A DNA stretch of 34,485 nucleotides from NCBI GenBank assembly GCA_016190995.1, contig JACPPN010000062.1, positions 1 through 34,485 of the forward strand, written 5' to 3'. This DNA comes from Acidobacteriota bacterium (GTDB lineage Bacteria; Acidobacteriota; Vicinamibacteria; Vicinamibacterales; JACPPN01). This document shows, piece by piece, positions 11,626-22,410 of the stretch. The position numbers were made by a program, and so were the translations under genes. How positions within the stretch are numbered: position 1 is the first letter of the stretch; each line of letters opens with the position of its first letter. The notes beneath the pieces were generated by a model, which was not told the origin of the DNA, ran no database searches, and saw only the letters and a program-made list of their open reading frames with translations.

Positions 11626-14460
11626 CTAGAACGTGACCTTGCCCCCGATTCGAACGAGGCGTGGGTTGATGGTGGCCGAAACCCGGCCAAGACTCGGCCC
11701 GATGGTCGTGACCTCGTCCAAGACCGTGTTGCGGTTCAAGACGTTGTACGCGTCGATGAAGGGTTCGATCTGCGATCCGCCCAGCCTGAACACGCGCCCA
11801 GCACGCAGATCGAGCATGACCCACGAGTCGTAACGGTTCACGTAGTTGGACTCGACATTCACCGTCTGAGTGGCCCGCGTCAGGTTGGGAACGAGCGCGC
11901 GACCGACATTGAGCCTCCTCACGCGCGGGAGCCCGGAATTCGCGATAAAGGATCCGCTGACCGAGATGCTGCCCGGCAGCAGGTGGTTTCCCGACACTTT
12001 GAACTGGTGGGTTTGGTCACTCCCAATCGCCCCTGTTCCAAAGATGAGGTTGTTGGGGTCGGAAGGGTCCGCCACGTTCGACGCGGTGCCGGCGCCCGTC
12101 GATACCGTGTTGATCAAACCCCTGGTCTTGCCGTAGGAATACCCGCCCTGCACGAGCGAGCCCGCCGAGAATCGACGCACGAACGAAATGTCGACGCCGT
12201 TGTACGTTGTATCTACGGCCGAGGAGTTCGCCAGCAGGTTGTCCTGCCTGCCCGCTGTCGCGGGGTTCTGGTTATAGATCGTCAGCGGCTCCCCGTTCAG
12301 CGGGTTCGTGATGACAACCGGGATGTAGCTCGCGGTCGGGACGGCGCGATTGATGGTCGTTCTGTTGTCCCGATTCTCGCGCCGGTTGAGCATGACCGAG
12401 ATCCGGAGGTTGGACGCCAGCTGATGCTCGATCCCCACACTGTACTCGTCGTTGAAGGGGCGCCTCAGATTCGGGTCCATGGTCGTCGTCGTGCCCCCGC
12501 TCCACCCCTGACAGCGGCTGAGCTCGTTCGCCTGCGCGTTGAGGTCACCGTTGAGGTCTGTCCAGGCGCAGCGGTTGGTCTGCAGGAAGATTGGATTGAG
12601 GCTCTCGGCCAGGCCCACCCCCTCATTACCCACGTAACGGCTGAAGCTGCCTTTCAGTACGGTCTTCCCCCGTCCTGTGAGGTCGTAGGCGACGCCTAAC
12701 CGCGGGACCACATTTCGCCACGTCTTCGCGTCCCTTTTAGGAACCCGGCGCTCGGAGACCCACGCTCCAGCCCCGGCAACCTGGTCAGGGTAGTAAACGT
12801 GGATGTCGTCGTACCGGACGCCTGCGTTGATAGTCAGGCGGTTGGCTATCATCCACCGATCCTGGACGAAGAGTCCGACCGTGCGGCCTTTGTTGTCCGA
12901 GTGGATGGGCGAATTCATGAGATCGACGGAATCGGGTACTCCGTTGCGGACCCGAAGAATGATGTCGCCGTGTTTCGTGAAGTCGTTGATCGTCTCGTAC
13001 CCCCCGAAGTCGTATTGCGCGCCGGTCTGGAGCTCGTGACTGCCCAGCCAGTTCCCCACGCGCGTGACTGAACCCGAGAGGACGGTTCGGTACGGGTGGC
13101 CTTCCCGGATGCGCGTTGGGGCACCCGAGAGCGTTGATGTCGCGATGTCCAGGCGGGCGACAGCGTTGGGCTCGACCTCCGGCCGGTATCGCTCTCTGTT
13201 TGTGAGAGACATGTTGGACATGCGGACCTCGAAGATCCAGGCGTTCGATGGCGTCCCGGTCCAGGTCCCTGCGACGAAACGGTTGAAGGGATTCTGCGTG
13301 TTGAAGTTCGCGGCTTCCGGCATCACGAAGGTCGCTCCCTGCCGGCGATGCGGTCGATAGATTCCCTCGCGGCTGTCTCCCACCGTGATCTTGTTGTTAT
13401 GGTTCAACTGCCACGTTACCTTGGCGAAGTAATCCGTACGCCGCACGTACGATTGCATCTGGGACCCATCGGTCCAGAACTGGTTCGCCAAGAGCTCGGT
13501 GTATGACCAGATGCGGGCATCTCCGAAGAACCAGACTTTGTCCCGCTTGATGGGCCCGCCGAGAGAGAGATCGACGTCGTAGCCCTTTGTGCCACCGCTG
13601 GTTGCCGTTACTCCACGCTTCCTCAGCTCGTCGTCGAGATTCGACGACTGCATTCCCCGGACGAAGCCCGAAGTGAAGGCAGTGCCGCTCAGCCGGTTGC
13701 CGCCGCTTTTTGTGACCATCATCATGACCATGCCGCCGATAGGCACTGAGGCGGGGATCGCGGTGGTCTGGAAGTTCAGCTCGTCATTCGCGCCGGTGCC
13801 GCCGTAGGACATGGGCGCGTCCCCACCGCTGAAATAGGAGCTGGAGGGGAGGCCGTCGCGGAAATAGCTTCGATCGATGCTGCGGTTGCCGTGGATCTGC
13901 CACCCGTTGCCGTAGTTTTGTGACAGGGAACCACCGACTTCTGGCCGGCCGGTCGAAAACCCGACCATGAGCTTCCCGATGTCCATGACATTCCGCGAGG
14001 TCGGAATGGTGTTGACGACTTCGTCCGTTACCACTAACTGTGTCGTCGTGCCGCGGACGTCCACCAGCGGCGACTGGCCGGTTACGGTGAGTGTCTCGGC
14101 CAAGGCGCCCACGGCGAGCACGGCGTTGATGGTGGCGGTGAATCCCGAGTTGATTCCCACGTCGACGCGCTCGACCGTCGCAAACCCCGGCAAGGAAAAC
14201 TTCACGGCGTACTTGCCCACCGGGAGGCGCAGGAACCGGTAGTTGCCCGTGTCCTCGGTGACCGTCTCCCTCGTGCGTTCGATCAAGGCCGGTGAGGTGA
14301 TTGCCACCGTCACCCCCGGCAACACGCCGCCGCTTTCGTCTCGCACCACGCCCTCGATCCCGCCCGTATCTGTTTGTCCCCAGGCGGGCAGAACCAGCAC
14401 CGTACAGAGCACCACGACCAGTTCCGCCACGCGCCAGCTGCTTCGTAGACGTGCCTTCAT
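11626..14460 (-). CDS. TonB-dependent receptor with N-terminal carboxypeptidase-regulatory-like domain (Oar-like)
   Basis: Signal-like N-terminus, GGIEGVVRDESGGVLPGVTVAITSP..TVTEDTGNYRFLRLPVGKYAVKFSLPGF, plug-like region VVTDEVVNTIPTSRN, C-terminal beta-barrel pattern ending VRIGGKVTF; SD GGAGGTGG. Confidence 0.92.
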   Translation of the reverse strand: MKARLRSSWRVAELVVVLCTVLVLPAWGQTDTGGIEGVVRDESGGVLPGVTVAITSPALIERTRETVTEDTGNYRFLRLPVGKYAVKFSLPGFATVERVDVGINSGFTATINAVLAVGALAETLTVTGQSPLVDVRGTTTQLVVTDEVVNTIPTSRNVMDIGKLMVGFSTGRPEVGGSLSQNYGNGWQIHGNRSIDRSYFRDGLPSSSYFSGGDAPMSYGGTGANDELNFQTTAIPASVPIGGMVMMMVTKSGGNRLSGTAFTSGFVRGMQSSNLDDELRKRGVTATSGGTKGYDVDLSLGGPIKRDKVWFFGDARIWSYTELLANQFWTDGSQMQSYVRRTDYFAKVTWQLNHNNKITVGDSREGIYRPHRRQGATFVMPEAANFNTQNPFNRFVAGTWTGTPSNAWIFEVRMSNMSLTNRERYRPEVEPNAVARLDIATSTLSGAPTRIREGHPYRTVLSGSVTRVGNWLGSHELQTGAQYDFGGYETINDFTKHGDIILRVRNGVPDSVDLMNSPIHSDNKGRTVGLFVQDRWMIANRLTINAGVRYDDIHVYYPDQVAGAGAWVSERRVPKRDAKTWRNVVPRLGVAYDLTGRGKTVLKGSFSRYVGNEGVGLAESLNPIFLQTNRCAWTDLNGDLNAQANELSRCQGWSGGTTTTMDPNLRRPFNDEYSVGIEHQLASNLRISVMLNRRENRDNRTTINRAVPTASYIPVVITNPLNGEPLTIYNQNPATAGRQDNLLANSSAVDTTYNGVDISFVRRFSAGSLVQGGYSYGKTRGLINTVSTGAGTASNVADPSDPNNLIFGTGAIGSDQTHQFKVSGNHLLPGSISVSGSFIANSGLPRVRRLNVGRALVPNLTRATQTVNVESNYVNRYDSWVMLDLRAGRVFRLGGSQIEPFIDAYNVLNRNTVLDEVTTIGPSLGRVSATINPRLVRIGGKVTF

Positions 14461-14745
14461 ACGCCACCTCCACTTGCCGCGCCCAGTCTCACGCGAGGAC
14501 GTGGGCCCGACCCGGGCGATTTAACGGGACTCTGCGACTACCAAACGAGGTCGACCAGCTCACCGCGAACTCGATAGCGTTCAGCGGGAGCTCTCAGTCC
14601 GACAGCGCGCCAAAATGCCATTGGGCACAGCGTGCACGGTGCGCCGACACCGGCCGCTTCCTTTTACCGATGAGAGGGTTCAGTAGCTCCGAACCGCCCA
14701 GCCCGGCGGATGCGCCCTATCATAGGGCCCATGGCGACACAAGTG

Positions 14746-14776
14746 TCCAATCGATTTTTGTTTTTGGCCCATAAGC
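14746..14776 (-). promoter_or_regulatory. 31-nt conserved motif site A (TonB receptor promoter)
   Basis: Minus strand: GCTTATGGGCCAAAAACAAAAATCGATTGGA; 24/31 identical to site D, same spacing. Confidence 0.75.
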
Positions 14777-14831
14777 GGAACGCCCGGAAGCGACCGATGC
14801 GAGTGTGACCCGGGATATGGAGCCGGTCCGG

Positions 14832-16598
14832 CTATCTGGTCACGGAAGGAATCTCGCTCCAGCCGCGCGCGAGGCGAAGCTGGTCGCGGAGCCGGGTCGT
14901 GGCACCCTCGTCGATCGTCCATGTCGATGGATCGAGCACGATGCCGTAGTCGTCACGAGCGGACGCGAAGCTGACCAGTTCATTGCGCACGTCGCGAAGC
15001 ACCCACGCGGGATCGCGCTGGAGCGGATCGCCCCAGCCGCCGGCACCAGGTTGCTCGTGCCTGAATACATCGTCGCGCTGGATCGTCATCGTGACCTTCG
15101 AGGTGAGCTCGCGGTGCTCCGAGGCCGGGTTGAGGACGTTCCGCGACGGTCGGCCCGGCTTGCCACCATAGAGGCCATACGGCCTGAAGATACGACGGTC
15201 CGCTCGGACCTGAAGCACGGCCTCCTCTTCGAGCAGACGGTAGTCTCTTCGAACCGACATCCCGCCGCGGTACCTGCCCGGCCCACCGGCATCCTGGATG
15301 AGCTCGCAGCACAGGATTTCGAGCGGCTGCTCGATCTCGGTCATTTCGGCTGATGGCAGCGACATATTGGTGAACAAATTGGCATTACCGTCGAGGCCGT
15401 CAGCCCACGGCCGTCCACCCCATGCGGTGCAGAAGAACTCCACGAAGATGAACGGTGTGCGATCCGGATAGTAGCCTCCAATGGAGACTCCCGTATTGCC
15501 GCCTTCAGACGCGGCGACGATTCGGTCGGGGAGCATCTGCGCCAGCGCCCCGAAGCATGTATCGACCATCCGGAAGCCCGTCAGACCGCGGGCGGCGCAC
15601 GCGGCCGGCGGGACGGCATTGGCGATCGTTCCCGGCGGGGCGATGACATCGATGGCCCGATAGAACCCCGCGTTGCACGGGATGTCCGGGGGAAGCACGG
15701 ACTTCATGCACGTGTACGTGGCGGCCTTCGTGTACGACAACGTGTTGTTGATGGCGCCTTTCACCTGGGGCGAGCTGCCCGTCCAGTCCACGACCAGGTG
15801 GTCGCCCTTCTTGCGCAGCGTCACGTTCAACGGGATCGGACGCCCGAAGTCGATGCCATCGTCGTCGATCCAGTCGGTGAAGCTCCACTCCCCGTCCGGC
15901 AATTGGCAGACCGCCGCGCGTGTCATCCGCTCCGTGTAATCGAGGATCTCTTCCATGTACGCCTTGACTCGAGCAGTGCCGTGCTTCGCCAAGAGGCGCA
16001 GAAACGACTCCTCAGCGATGTGGCAGGCAGCGAGTTGCGCGCGCATGTCCCCCAGCACCCGCACCGGCAGGCGCACGTTCTTCTCCAGCAAGCGGAAGAG
16101 GGTCTCATTGGGCTCGCCGGCGTCGTACATCTTCACGGGCGGGATACGGAGGCCTTCCTGGAAAATCTCGGTTGAATCGGAGGCGTTCGAGCCGGCCACC
16201 CGTCCACCCATGTCGGTCTGGTGGCAGATGGTCGTGGCGAATGCGATGCGCTCTCCCTCGTAAAAGATCGGCTTGAGGATGAAGACGTCAGGCAGGTGCA
16301 TGCCGCCCTCGAACGGATCGTTCAAGCAGTACACGTCGCCCGGACGCATCCGGTTGCTGTATCGCTCGAGAGTGGCGGCGAGCGCGTCGGGGAACGAGGC
16401 CAGATGCGCGGGAAGCGTAAGTCCCTGGGCGACCGTCCTTCCCTCCGCGTCCGCGAAGGCGGTCGAGTAATCCATGTTGTCCTTGAGAATGCCCGAGTAG
16501 GAGGTCCGCAGGATCGTCAGCGCCATCTCGTCGGCGATGGATAGAAGCATGTTCTTGAACACCTCGAATCCGATTGGGTCGCGTGGCGTGTTGCTCAC
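14832..16598 (-). CDS. hyuB: Hydantoinase B/oxoprolinase family protein
   Basis: SNTPRDPIGFEVFKNMLLSIADEMALTILRTSYSGILKDNMDYSTAFADAEGRTVAQG; GDVYCLNDPFEGGMHLPD; GTG at 16598 preceded by GAAGGAGA. Confidence 0.92.
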   Translation of the reverse strand: MSNTPRDPIGFEVFKNMLLSIADEMALTILRTSYSGILKDNMDYSTAFADAEGRTVAQGLTLPAHLASFPDALAATLERYSNRMRPGDVYCLNDPFEGGMHLPDVFILKPIFYEGERIAFATTICHQTDMGGRVAGSNASDSTEIFQEGLRIPPVKMYDAGEPNETLFRLLEKNVRLPVRVLGDMRAQLAACHIAEESFLRLLAKHGTARVKAYMEEILDYTERMTRAAVCQLPDGEWSFTDWIDDDGIDFGRPIPLNVTLRKKGDHLVVDWTGSSPQVKGAINNTLSYTKAATYTCMKSVLPPDIPCNAGFYRAIDVIAPPGTIANAVPPAACAARGLTGFRMVDTCFGALAQMLPDRIVAASEGGNTGVSIGGYYPDRTPFIFVEFFCTAWGGRPWADGLDGNANLFTNMSLPSAEMTEIEQPLEILCCELIQDAGGPGRYRGGMSVRRDYRLLEEEAVLQVRADRRIFRPYGLYGGKPGRPSRNVLNPASEHRELTSKVTMTIQRDDVFRHEQPGAGGWGDPLQRDPAWVLRDVRNELVSFASARDDYGIVLDPSTWTIDEGATTRLRDQLRLARGWSEIPSVTR

Positions 16599-16609
16599 GA
16601 CAGTCTCCT

Positions 16610-18814
16610 TCAGACTCCGGGCACGCGCGGCGCTTCGCCTGCCGTCCCCGACCCGCCAAGACAGATGGCTGTTTCCGGCCATCTGCTCGATTCACGCCTC
16701 GTTGATTCCTCGTTCTGGACCGCAATCACGATGTTGCCGAATTCGTCGAGGACGCCGCTCGCCAGCGGAGGGATGAGGCAGGTTGAATCGTACTCCTCAA
16801 CGATGCAGGGCCCGCTCCGGGCGATCGCGAGATCGGCGCGGCCGAGGATTGGTGTGTTCAGCCAGCCGGTGTCAGGACCAAAGCACACGCGGCGCTGGCG
16901 TGGCCCTGCGGCCTGGGCCTGACCTCGAGCGACTTGGATCTTTCCGGGAACGCGGGGCCACTCTGGAATACCTTGGCCGACCACACGAAGACTGACGATC
17001 TCCACTGGCTCGTCGGGACCAGCCCGGTGGCCATACGTGAGCTCGTGCTCCTGGGCGAACGCTTCCTCGAGCTCGGCGACACCTTGTGCATCGACTGTTC
17101 CGGGACGGACAGGGATCGTGAGCTCGTATGACTGTCCCTGATAACGCACGTCGGCCGAGCGACGGATTCGGGCCGCGTGCCCCGTGAAGCCTTCGGCCGC
17201 GAGCTGGGCGAGCGCCTGAGTCTCCATTCGACTCCAAACCTCGTTCAGTACGTTGAGGTCGAGCTGGCGTGTTCCATGCCACCACGTCCGGACGTAATGG
17301 TGCTCGACATCGGAGTAGAGAAGGCCGAACGCGGAGAAGAGCCCGGGTGAGGGCGGCACGACGATCCGGCGGATCTCGAGCGACTGCGCGATGCGAGCGG
17401 CGAACAGCGGTCCGTTGCCTCCGAACGCGAAGAGCGCGTACTCGCGCGGATCACGCCCTCGCTCGCTCGACACGGCTCGGATCGCCCGCATCATGTTTGA
17501 CGCAGCAATCACGTGCGCGCCGTGGGCAGCCTCTTCGAGCGGCAGCCGGAGCGGCGTTGCAATCCTTTTCTCGAAAACCTCCAGCGACCGCGCGGCGTTC
17601 AGCTTGACGGCTCCGCCCACCAGTTGCAATGGGTTCAAGTAGCCGAGAACCAAGCTGGCGTCGGTGATTGTCGGCTCGGTGCCGCCGAGGTCGTAGCAGA
17701 GCGGCCCAGGGAATGCGCCGGCGCTGCGGGGACCCACTTGAAGCGAACCGCCAGCGTCGATCCACACCAGCGAGCCACCGCCGGCGCCGACCTCGGCGAG
17801 GTCGATCGCCGGGACGCGAATCAGGTACCCGGCGCCCGTCAGCAAGCGAGAGCCGTGCATCATGCCGCCGCCCACCTGATACTCGCCGGCCCGGCTCACC
17901 TCGCCGTCCTCTACGATCGAGGCCTTGGCGGTCGTGCCTCCCATATCAAACGTGATCGCCTTGGAGAGTCCCATCCGGCGCGCGAGAAACTGCACACCGA
18001 CGACGCCCGCAGCCGGCCCCGACTCGATAATGTGCACGGGCATGCGGGCTGCCGCCTCGGCGGTCATGAGGCCGCCGTTCGATTGCATGATCAGTACGGG
18101 CGCCTTCACGCCGATCCTCTCGAGATCCGCACCCAACGCCTCCAGATATGCCCGCACGACCGGCATCACATAGGTGTTGATGACGGTCGTCGACGTTCGC
18201 TCGTACTCCCTGATTGCGGGCTGGACGTCTGCGCTGATACAGAGCGGAAGGTCAGGATTCCGCCGCCGCACGATCTCTTTGATCCGCTCCTCGTGGACGG
18301 GATTCGCATATGAGTTGAGCAGGCAGACGGCGATTGCCTCGACGTGCTCGGCCAGTAACCGGTCCACGGCTCGCTCGGCATCGGCGATGTCGAGCGGCGT
18401 AACCACCCCGCCGCGCGCGTTCACACGCTCGCTGACCTCGACGCGGAGGTAGCGCTCCACGAGCGCGATGGGCTTTTCCCAGGTGAGGTCGTACAGGCGC
18501 GGCATGCGCAGGCGCCGGATTTCGAGCACATCGCGGAATCCCTTGGTCGTGATGAGCCCTGTACGTGCTCCCTGCAGCTCGAGGATCGTGTTCGAGGCGA
18601 CGGTGGTGCCATGGAGAATCTCGCCGACATCCGCGCCGGTGAGCCCGGTTTCGCGGAACACCTGGCACAGCCCGTCGACGATGGCGCGCGCGTAATCGTC
18701 GACGCTGGAGGAGATCTTCTTGGTGTGAATCCGACCCTCTGGGTCCAGAAAGACGATATCCGTGAACGTGCCACCGATGTCGACGCCAACCCGAAACGCA
18801 CTCATGCTAGACAT
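16610..18814 (-). CDS. hyuA: Hydantoinase A/oxoprolinase family protein
   Basis: FRVGVDIGGTFTDIVFLDPEG, GTTVASNTILE, ITFDMGGTTAKASIVEDGEV, FGGNGPLFAARIA; start 18814 or 18805. Confidence 0.93.
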   Translation of the reverse strand: MSSMSAFRVGVDIGGTFTDIVFLDPEGRIHTKKISSSVDDYARAIVDGLCQVFRETGLTGADVGEILHGTTVASNTILELQGARTGLITTKGFRDVLEIRRLRMPRLYDLTWEKPIALVERYLRVEVSERVNARGGVVTPLDIADAERAVDRLLAEHVEAIAVCLLNSYANPVHEERIKEIVRRRNPDLPLCISADVQPAIREYERTSTTVINTYVMPVVRAYLEALGADLERIGVKAPVLIMQSNGGLMTAEAAARMPVHIIESGPAAGVVGVQFLARRMGLSKAITFDMGGTTAKASIVEDGEVSRAGEYQVGGGMMHGSRLLTGAGYLIRVPAIDLAEVGAGGGSLVWIDAGGSLQVGPRSAGAFPGPLCYDLGGTEPTITDASLVLGYLNPLQLVGGAVKLNAARSLEVFEKRIATPLRLPLEEAAHGAHVIAASNMMRAIRAVSSERGRDPREYALFAFGGNGPLFAARIAQSLEIRRIVVPPSPGLFSAFGLLYSDVEHHYVRTWWHGTRQLDLNVLNEVWSRMETQALAQLAAEGFTGHAARIRRSADVRYQGQSYELTIPVRPGTVDAQGVAELEEAFAQEHELTYGHRAGPDEPVEIVSLRVVGQGIPEWPRVPGKIQVARGQAQAAGPRQRRVCFGPDTGWLNTPILGRADLAIARSGPCIVEEYDSTCLIPPLASGVLDEFGNIVIAVQNEESTRRESSRWPETAICLGGSGTAGEAPRVPGV

Positions 18815-18832
18815 CTTCTAGAGCCAATGTCC

Positions 18833-18980
18833 TGACAAATGAAGCAACTTCTTCGTCGATGCCGCTTGAGAAGCTGTCTTAGCCGGGTCTTAGCCGCGGC
18901 CGCGGAGCGGCCGCCCAGTAACGAAGCTTCGCCGCCACTGCATCGTTTCTGCTCGTCGGTTTGAGGCGGAGCGTCGCGAC
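18833..18980 (+). repeat. Dispersed repeat family 1, diverged full-length copy
   Basis: TGACAAATGAAGCAACTTC...AGCCGCGGCCGCGGAGCGGCCGCCCAGTAACGAAGCTTCGCC...GTCGGTTTGAGGCGGAGCGTCGCGAC. Confidence 0.75.
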
Positions 18981-19110
18981 AGCTCTGCCTCCGGTATCCG
19001 AACCTTCAAACCTGGTGAAGTGCGCACGCGTCGCCCGGGCCGGTGTGGATGACGTGCGATCTCGCTCGGTCACCACCAGCGCCCACAGGGTCTGACTTGG
19101 CCAGGTGGCG

Positions 19111-22100
19111 TCAGCGGCCGTTCTGGGCCGACGTCTCCGTTCGTTTGAGGAAGTGGGAGATGTCTGACGCGATCAGCGCGTCCAGTTCCTTGGCTTGAGC
19201 GGCCAGCCGTGCCGACAGCTCCTCGAACACGCTGTACGTCCAGCGGGTCGGTGCTGCATCAGCGCTGCCGATGACTTCCGTCAAGGTCGCGAGCATCTGG
19301 TTCACACCCTTGGGCGGGAGCTGCATCGGATTCGGCCCGACGACGCGCGTGAGGCGCGCCTCGATGGTCGCCAGTCGCGCCTTGATCTGCTCGGCTGCTT
19401 CCTTCATCCCCGGCTGCGCCGCGCGTCGCGCGCGGTCTTCCACCTGTTTCCGCGCGTCGCGCAACCGATTGACAGCGTCCGTACTCTCCGAGACCTTGTC
19501 GCGAGCCGCGATCCAGAGGGTGAATTGCGCCTCGAGATCTGCTGCGCTCGCCAAGACCCGTGGGTCTCTTCGGATCTCAAACGCCTGCTCGTGTATCTGG
19601 CCGGCGATGTCAAGCTGCACGAAGTACTTCCCAGGAGGCGCGACCGGCGCGGTCGCCCGAGGCCACTCGATTGTCGACAGCGCCGCACCTGGCGAGAGCT
19701 GACGGGCGTTGGGATACCGCAGGTCCCATACGAAACGGTTCGTCCCAGGCTCGGCGGAGGCGCGCGGCTCGCCGGACGCTGGCTCGCCGGAGAATCGCCG
19801 GATCACGCCACCCGTCTCGTCCTTGATCGTCAGCTTCATCTCCGACGTGGGCTTCTCCTTCAGGTAGTAAGTGAACACAACCCCGCGGGGAGGGTTTTGG
19901 CCGGCGTTCGCGTAGATGCGCTTCAGGCCGCCATCCGGATTCTCGAGGTCTCGGAAAGCAACCTGGCCTTCGCGGTAGGCGAACGCGTCCCGGCCCTGTG
20001 CGCCACCGCCGCTCTCGCCGCGACCCAAGTATCGATAGGCGGGTGTCACGCTGAACAGGTGCGCTCCCGACCGCGCCACCTGGTCCGTAATCTGCCGCAG
20101 CGGCGTGACATCGTCAAGAATCCAGAAGCCACGCGAATGCGTGCCGATCACCACATCGGTGTCTTTCACGAGCAGATCGTGCACCGCAACGCCCGGCAGG
20201 TTGAGCTGCAGCGACTGCCAGGACGCCCCGGCATCGAAGGAGATGTACACGCCACGTTCCGTTCCGGCGTAGAGCAGCCCGGCGCGGGCCGGGTCTTCGC
20301 GAATGACGCGCGCAAAGGCGTTTGGGTGGATCCCGTTGGCAATCGCCTGCCATGTCCTGCCGTAGTCGGTCGTCTTGTAGAGGTATGGGCGCTGATCGTC
20401 CATCAGGTATCGATTTGCGGCGATATACGCGGTCCCGGCATCGTGACGCGACAGATCGATGGTGTTGATCCGGAGCCAGCCGGGCCAGTCCTTCGGCGTG
20501 ATGTTCGCCCAGGTCTTGCCGCCGTCCGGGGACAGATGGACCAGACCGTCGTCCGAGCCGGCCCACAGCTCACCTGGTCTGATCGGCGACTCGGCCAGCG
20601 AGAACACCACACTGGTGTACGTCTGCGCGAAACCCAGGGAGCTGAGCCCGCCGCTCACTGGCACCATCACGCTCGTGTCGTTTCTCGTGAGGTCGGGGCT
20701 GATGACGGTCCAACTGTGCCCGAGATCCGTCGAGCGAAAGACGACATTTCCCGCCACGTAGAGCACATCGGGATCGTGCGGCGAGAAGAGGATCGGATAG
20801 GTCCAATTGAAGCGGTACTTCATGTCCTTGAGGCTGTGCGAGCTGTAAGTGTCCTCGGGCCAGACGGACATGAGGCGGTCCTGGCGGCTGCGGTGGTCGT
20901 ACTTCTTGAGGATGCCGATTCCACCCGCCGCGCTGCCGTAGGCGCCGGCGAACACGATGTTCGGATCGTCCGGCTTGACCGCAATGTGCCCGCTCTCGCC
21001 GCCCGCCGTGCGGTAGGCGTGCTCGTACCCGATCACTGCATCATCCGTCTGACTCGGCAGGCTGATGGAGCTGCCGTCCTGCAGGGTGCCGTACACGCGA
21101 TAGGGATACTGGCTGTCGACGGCAATGCGATAGACAGCGGCAGCCGCCTGGTTTTTCTGCGCAGACCAGCTCACTCCCCCGTTGAACGTGACGGTCCCCC
21201 CCCCATCGTTGCCTTCGATCATTCGGTCCGGATTGCGCGGATCGATCCAGAGGGCATGATTGTCCCCGTGCGTCGTCGTCCACAACGAGAAGCTCTTCCC
21301 GCCATCGGTGGACTTCCAAGCGGAATACGACAGGATATAAAGCTTCTCGGGATCCGTGGGATGTGCATACACATGCATATACGACGAGGGGCTGCGACGC
21401 AAATCCCGCTGCTCGTTGAGCCGTTCCCAGCTCGCCCCGCCGTTTTCCGATCGAAACAGCGCGCCGTTCTCAGCCTCGACAATCGCCCACACGCGGCTCG
21501 GCTTCGCCGGCGACACGGCGACGCCAATGCGCCCCTTGATGCCCGTCGGCAGCCCGGCCGTCAGCTCGGTCCACGTATCGCCGCCATCGGTCGTCTTGTA
21601 GAGCCCGCTGTCAGGCCCGCCGCTCACTTCGTCCCACGGCTTGCGGACGAACTGATAGATGGCCGCATACAGCACGCGTGGGTTCGTCCGGTCCATCGCC
21701 AAGTCGATTGCGCCCGCTCGCTCGCTCTTGAACAGCACCCGCTCCCACGTCTTGCCGCCGTCTTTCGACCGGTACACCCCGCGCTCCGGGTTCGTTCCAA
21801 AGGCATGACCGAATGCCGCGACATACACGAGGTTGGCGTCCCGGGGGTGCACCAGGATCCGCCCGATGTGGCGAGTCTCTTCGAGACCCATGTGCGTCCA
21901 GGACTTGCCCGCATCGGTCGACTTGTACACGCCGTCGCCCGACGCCATGTCGGGTCGCATGCATGTGTCACCCATCCCGGCGTAGATGACGTTGGGATCT
22001 GACTCGGCCACCGCCAGAGCCCCGACCGGGCCAGTCTTGAAACCCCCGTCCGAGACCGGCAGCCACCAGGCTCCTCCGTCGACCGTCTTGAAGACGCCGC

Positions 22101-22362
22101 CTCCGTTTCCTCCGAAGTAGAAGACGAGCGGGTCACGCGGGTCGCCGACGACAGCAGAGACGCGGTTGGCGTGGGCGGGGCCGATGAATCGCCACTGCAA
22201 CGCGCGGAGGAAGCTCGGCGCCACGCCGGCGTATTCCGGCGCGCTCGTCGGAACAGCCTGCTCGCTTTCCTCGTTCTGATTCATTGGCGCAGACTGGCCC
22301 ACGGCGGACGCCAGCAGCACGCACAACCCGAGAGCAATCAGCCTCCAGTTCGTCATGTTCAT
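19111..22362 (-). CDS. Exported VPS10/sortilin-like BNR beta-propeller protein (often annotated glycosyl hydrolase)
   Basis: Signal peptide MNMTNWRLIALGLCVLLASAVGQS; repeated S/TxDGGxTW units: VFKTVDGGAWW, VYKSTDAGKSWTHM, VYRSKDGGKTWERV, LYKTTDGGDTWTEL, LFRSENGGASWERL, VFRSTDLGHSWTVI, LSPDGGKTWANI. Confidence 0.9.
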   Translation of the reverse strand: MNMTNWRLIALGLCVLLASAVGQSAPMNQNEESEQAVPTSAPEYAGVAPSFLRALQWRFIGPAHANRVSAVVGDPRDPLVFYFGGNGGGVFKTVDGGAWWLPVSDGGFKTGPVGALAVAESDPNVIYAGMGDTCMRPDMASGDGVYKSTDAGKSWTHMGLEETRHIGRILVHPRDANLVYVAAFGHAFGTNPERGVYRSKDGGKTWERVLFKSERAGAIDLAMDRTNPRVLYAAIYQFVRKPWDEVSGGPDSGLYKTTDGGDTWTELTAGLPTGIKGRIGVAVSPAKPSRVWAIVEAENGALFRSENGGASWERLNEQRDLRRSPSSYMHVYAHPTDPEKLYILSYSAWKSTDGGKSFSLWTTTHGDNHALWIDPRNPDRMIEGNDGGGTVTFNGGVSWSAQKNQAAAAVYRIAVDSQYPYRVYGTLQDGSSISLPSQTDDAVIGYEHAYRTAGGESGHIAVKPDDPNIVFAGAYGSAAGGIGILKKYDHRSRQDRLMSVWPEDTYSSHSLKDMKYRFNWTYPILFSPHDPDVLYVAGNVVFRSTDLGHSWTVISPDLTRNDTSVMVPVSGGLSSLGFAQTYTSVVFSLAESPIRPGELWAGSDDGLVHLSPDGGKTWANITPKDWPGWLRINTIDLSRHDAGTAYIAANRYLMDDQRPYLYKTTDYGRTWQAIANGIHPNAFARVIREDPARAGLLYAGTERGVYISFDAGASWQSLQLNLPGVAVHDLLVKDTDVVIGTHSRGFWILDDVTPLRQITDQVARSGAHLFSVTPAYRYLGRGESGGGAQGRDAFAYREGQVAFRDLENPDGGLKRIYANAGQNPPRGVVFTYYLKEKPTSEMKLTIKDETGGVIRRFSGEPASGEPRASAEPGTNRFVWDLRYPNARQLSPGAALSTIEWPRATAPVAPPGKYFVQLDIAGQIHEQAFEIRRDPRVLASAADLEAQFTLWIAARDKVSESTDAVNRLRDARKQVEDRARRAAQPGMKEAAEQIKARLATIEARLTRVVGPNPMQLPPKGVNQMLATLTEVIGSADAAPTRWTYSVFEELSARLAAQAKELDALIASDISHFLKRTETSAQNGR

Positions 22363-22410
22363 GGCAGGCTCCTTGTCATATCCAACTCCTGGTCCACGCG
22401 CTCCCGCGGA

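Noticed and set aside
19195-22002. 935-aa plus-strand ORF opposite the VPS10-like gene
   Set aside because: Antisense open frame caused by high-GC codon bias; Arg/His/Val-rich translation with no recognisable domain, while the minus strand encodes clear BNR repeats
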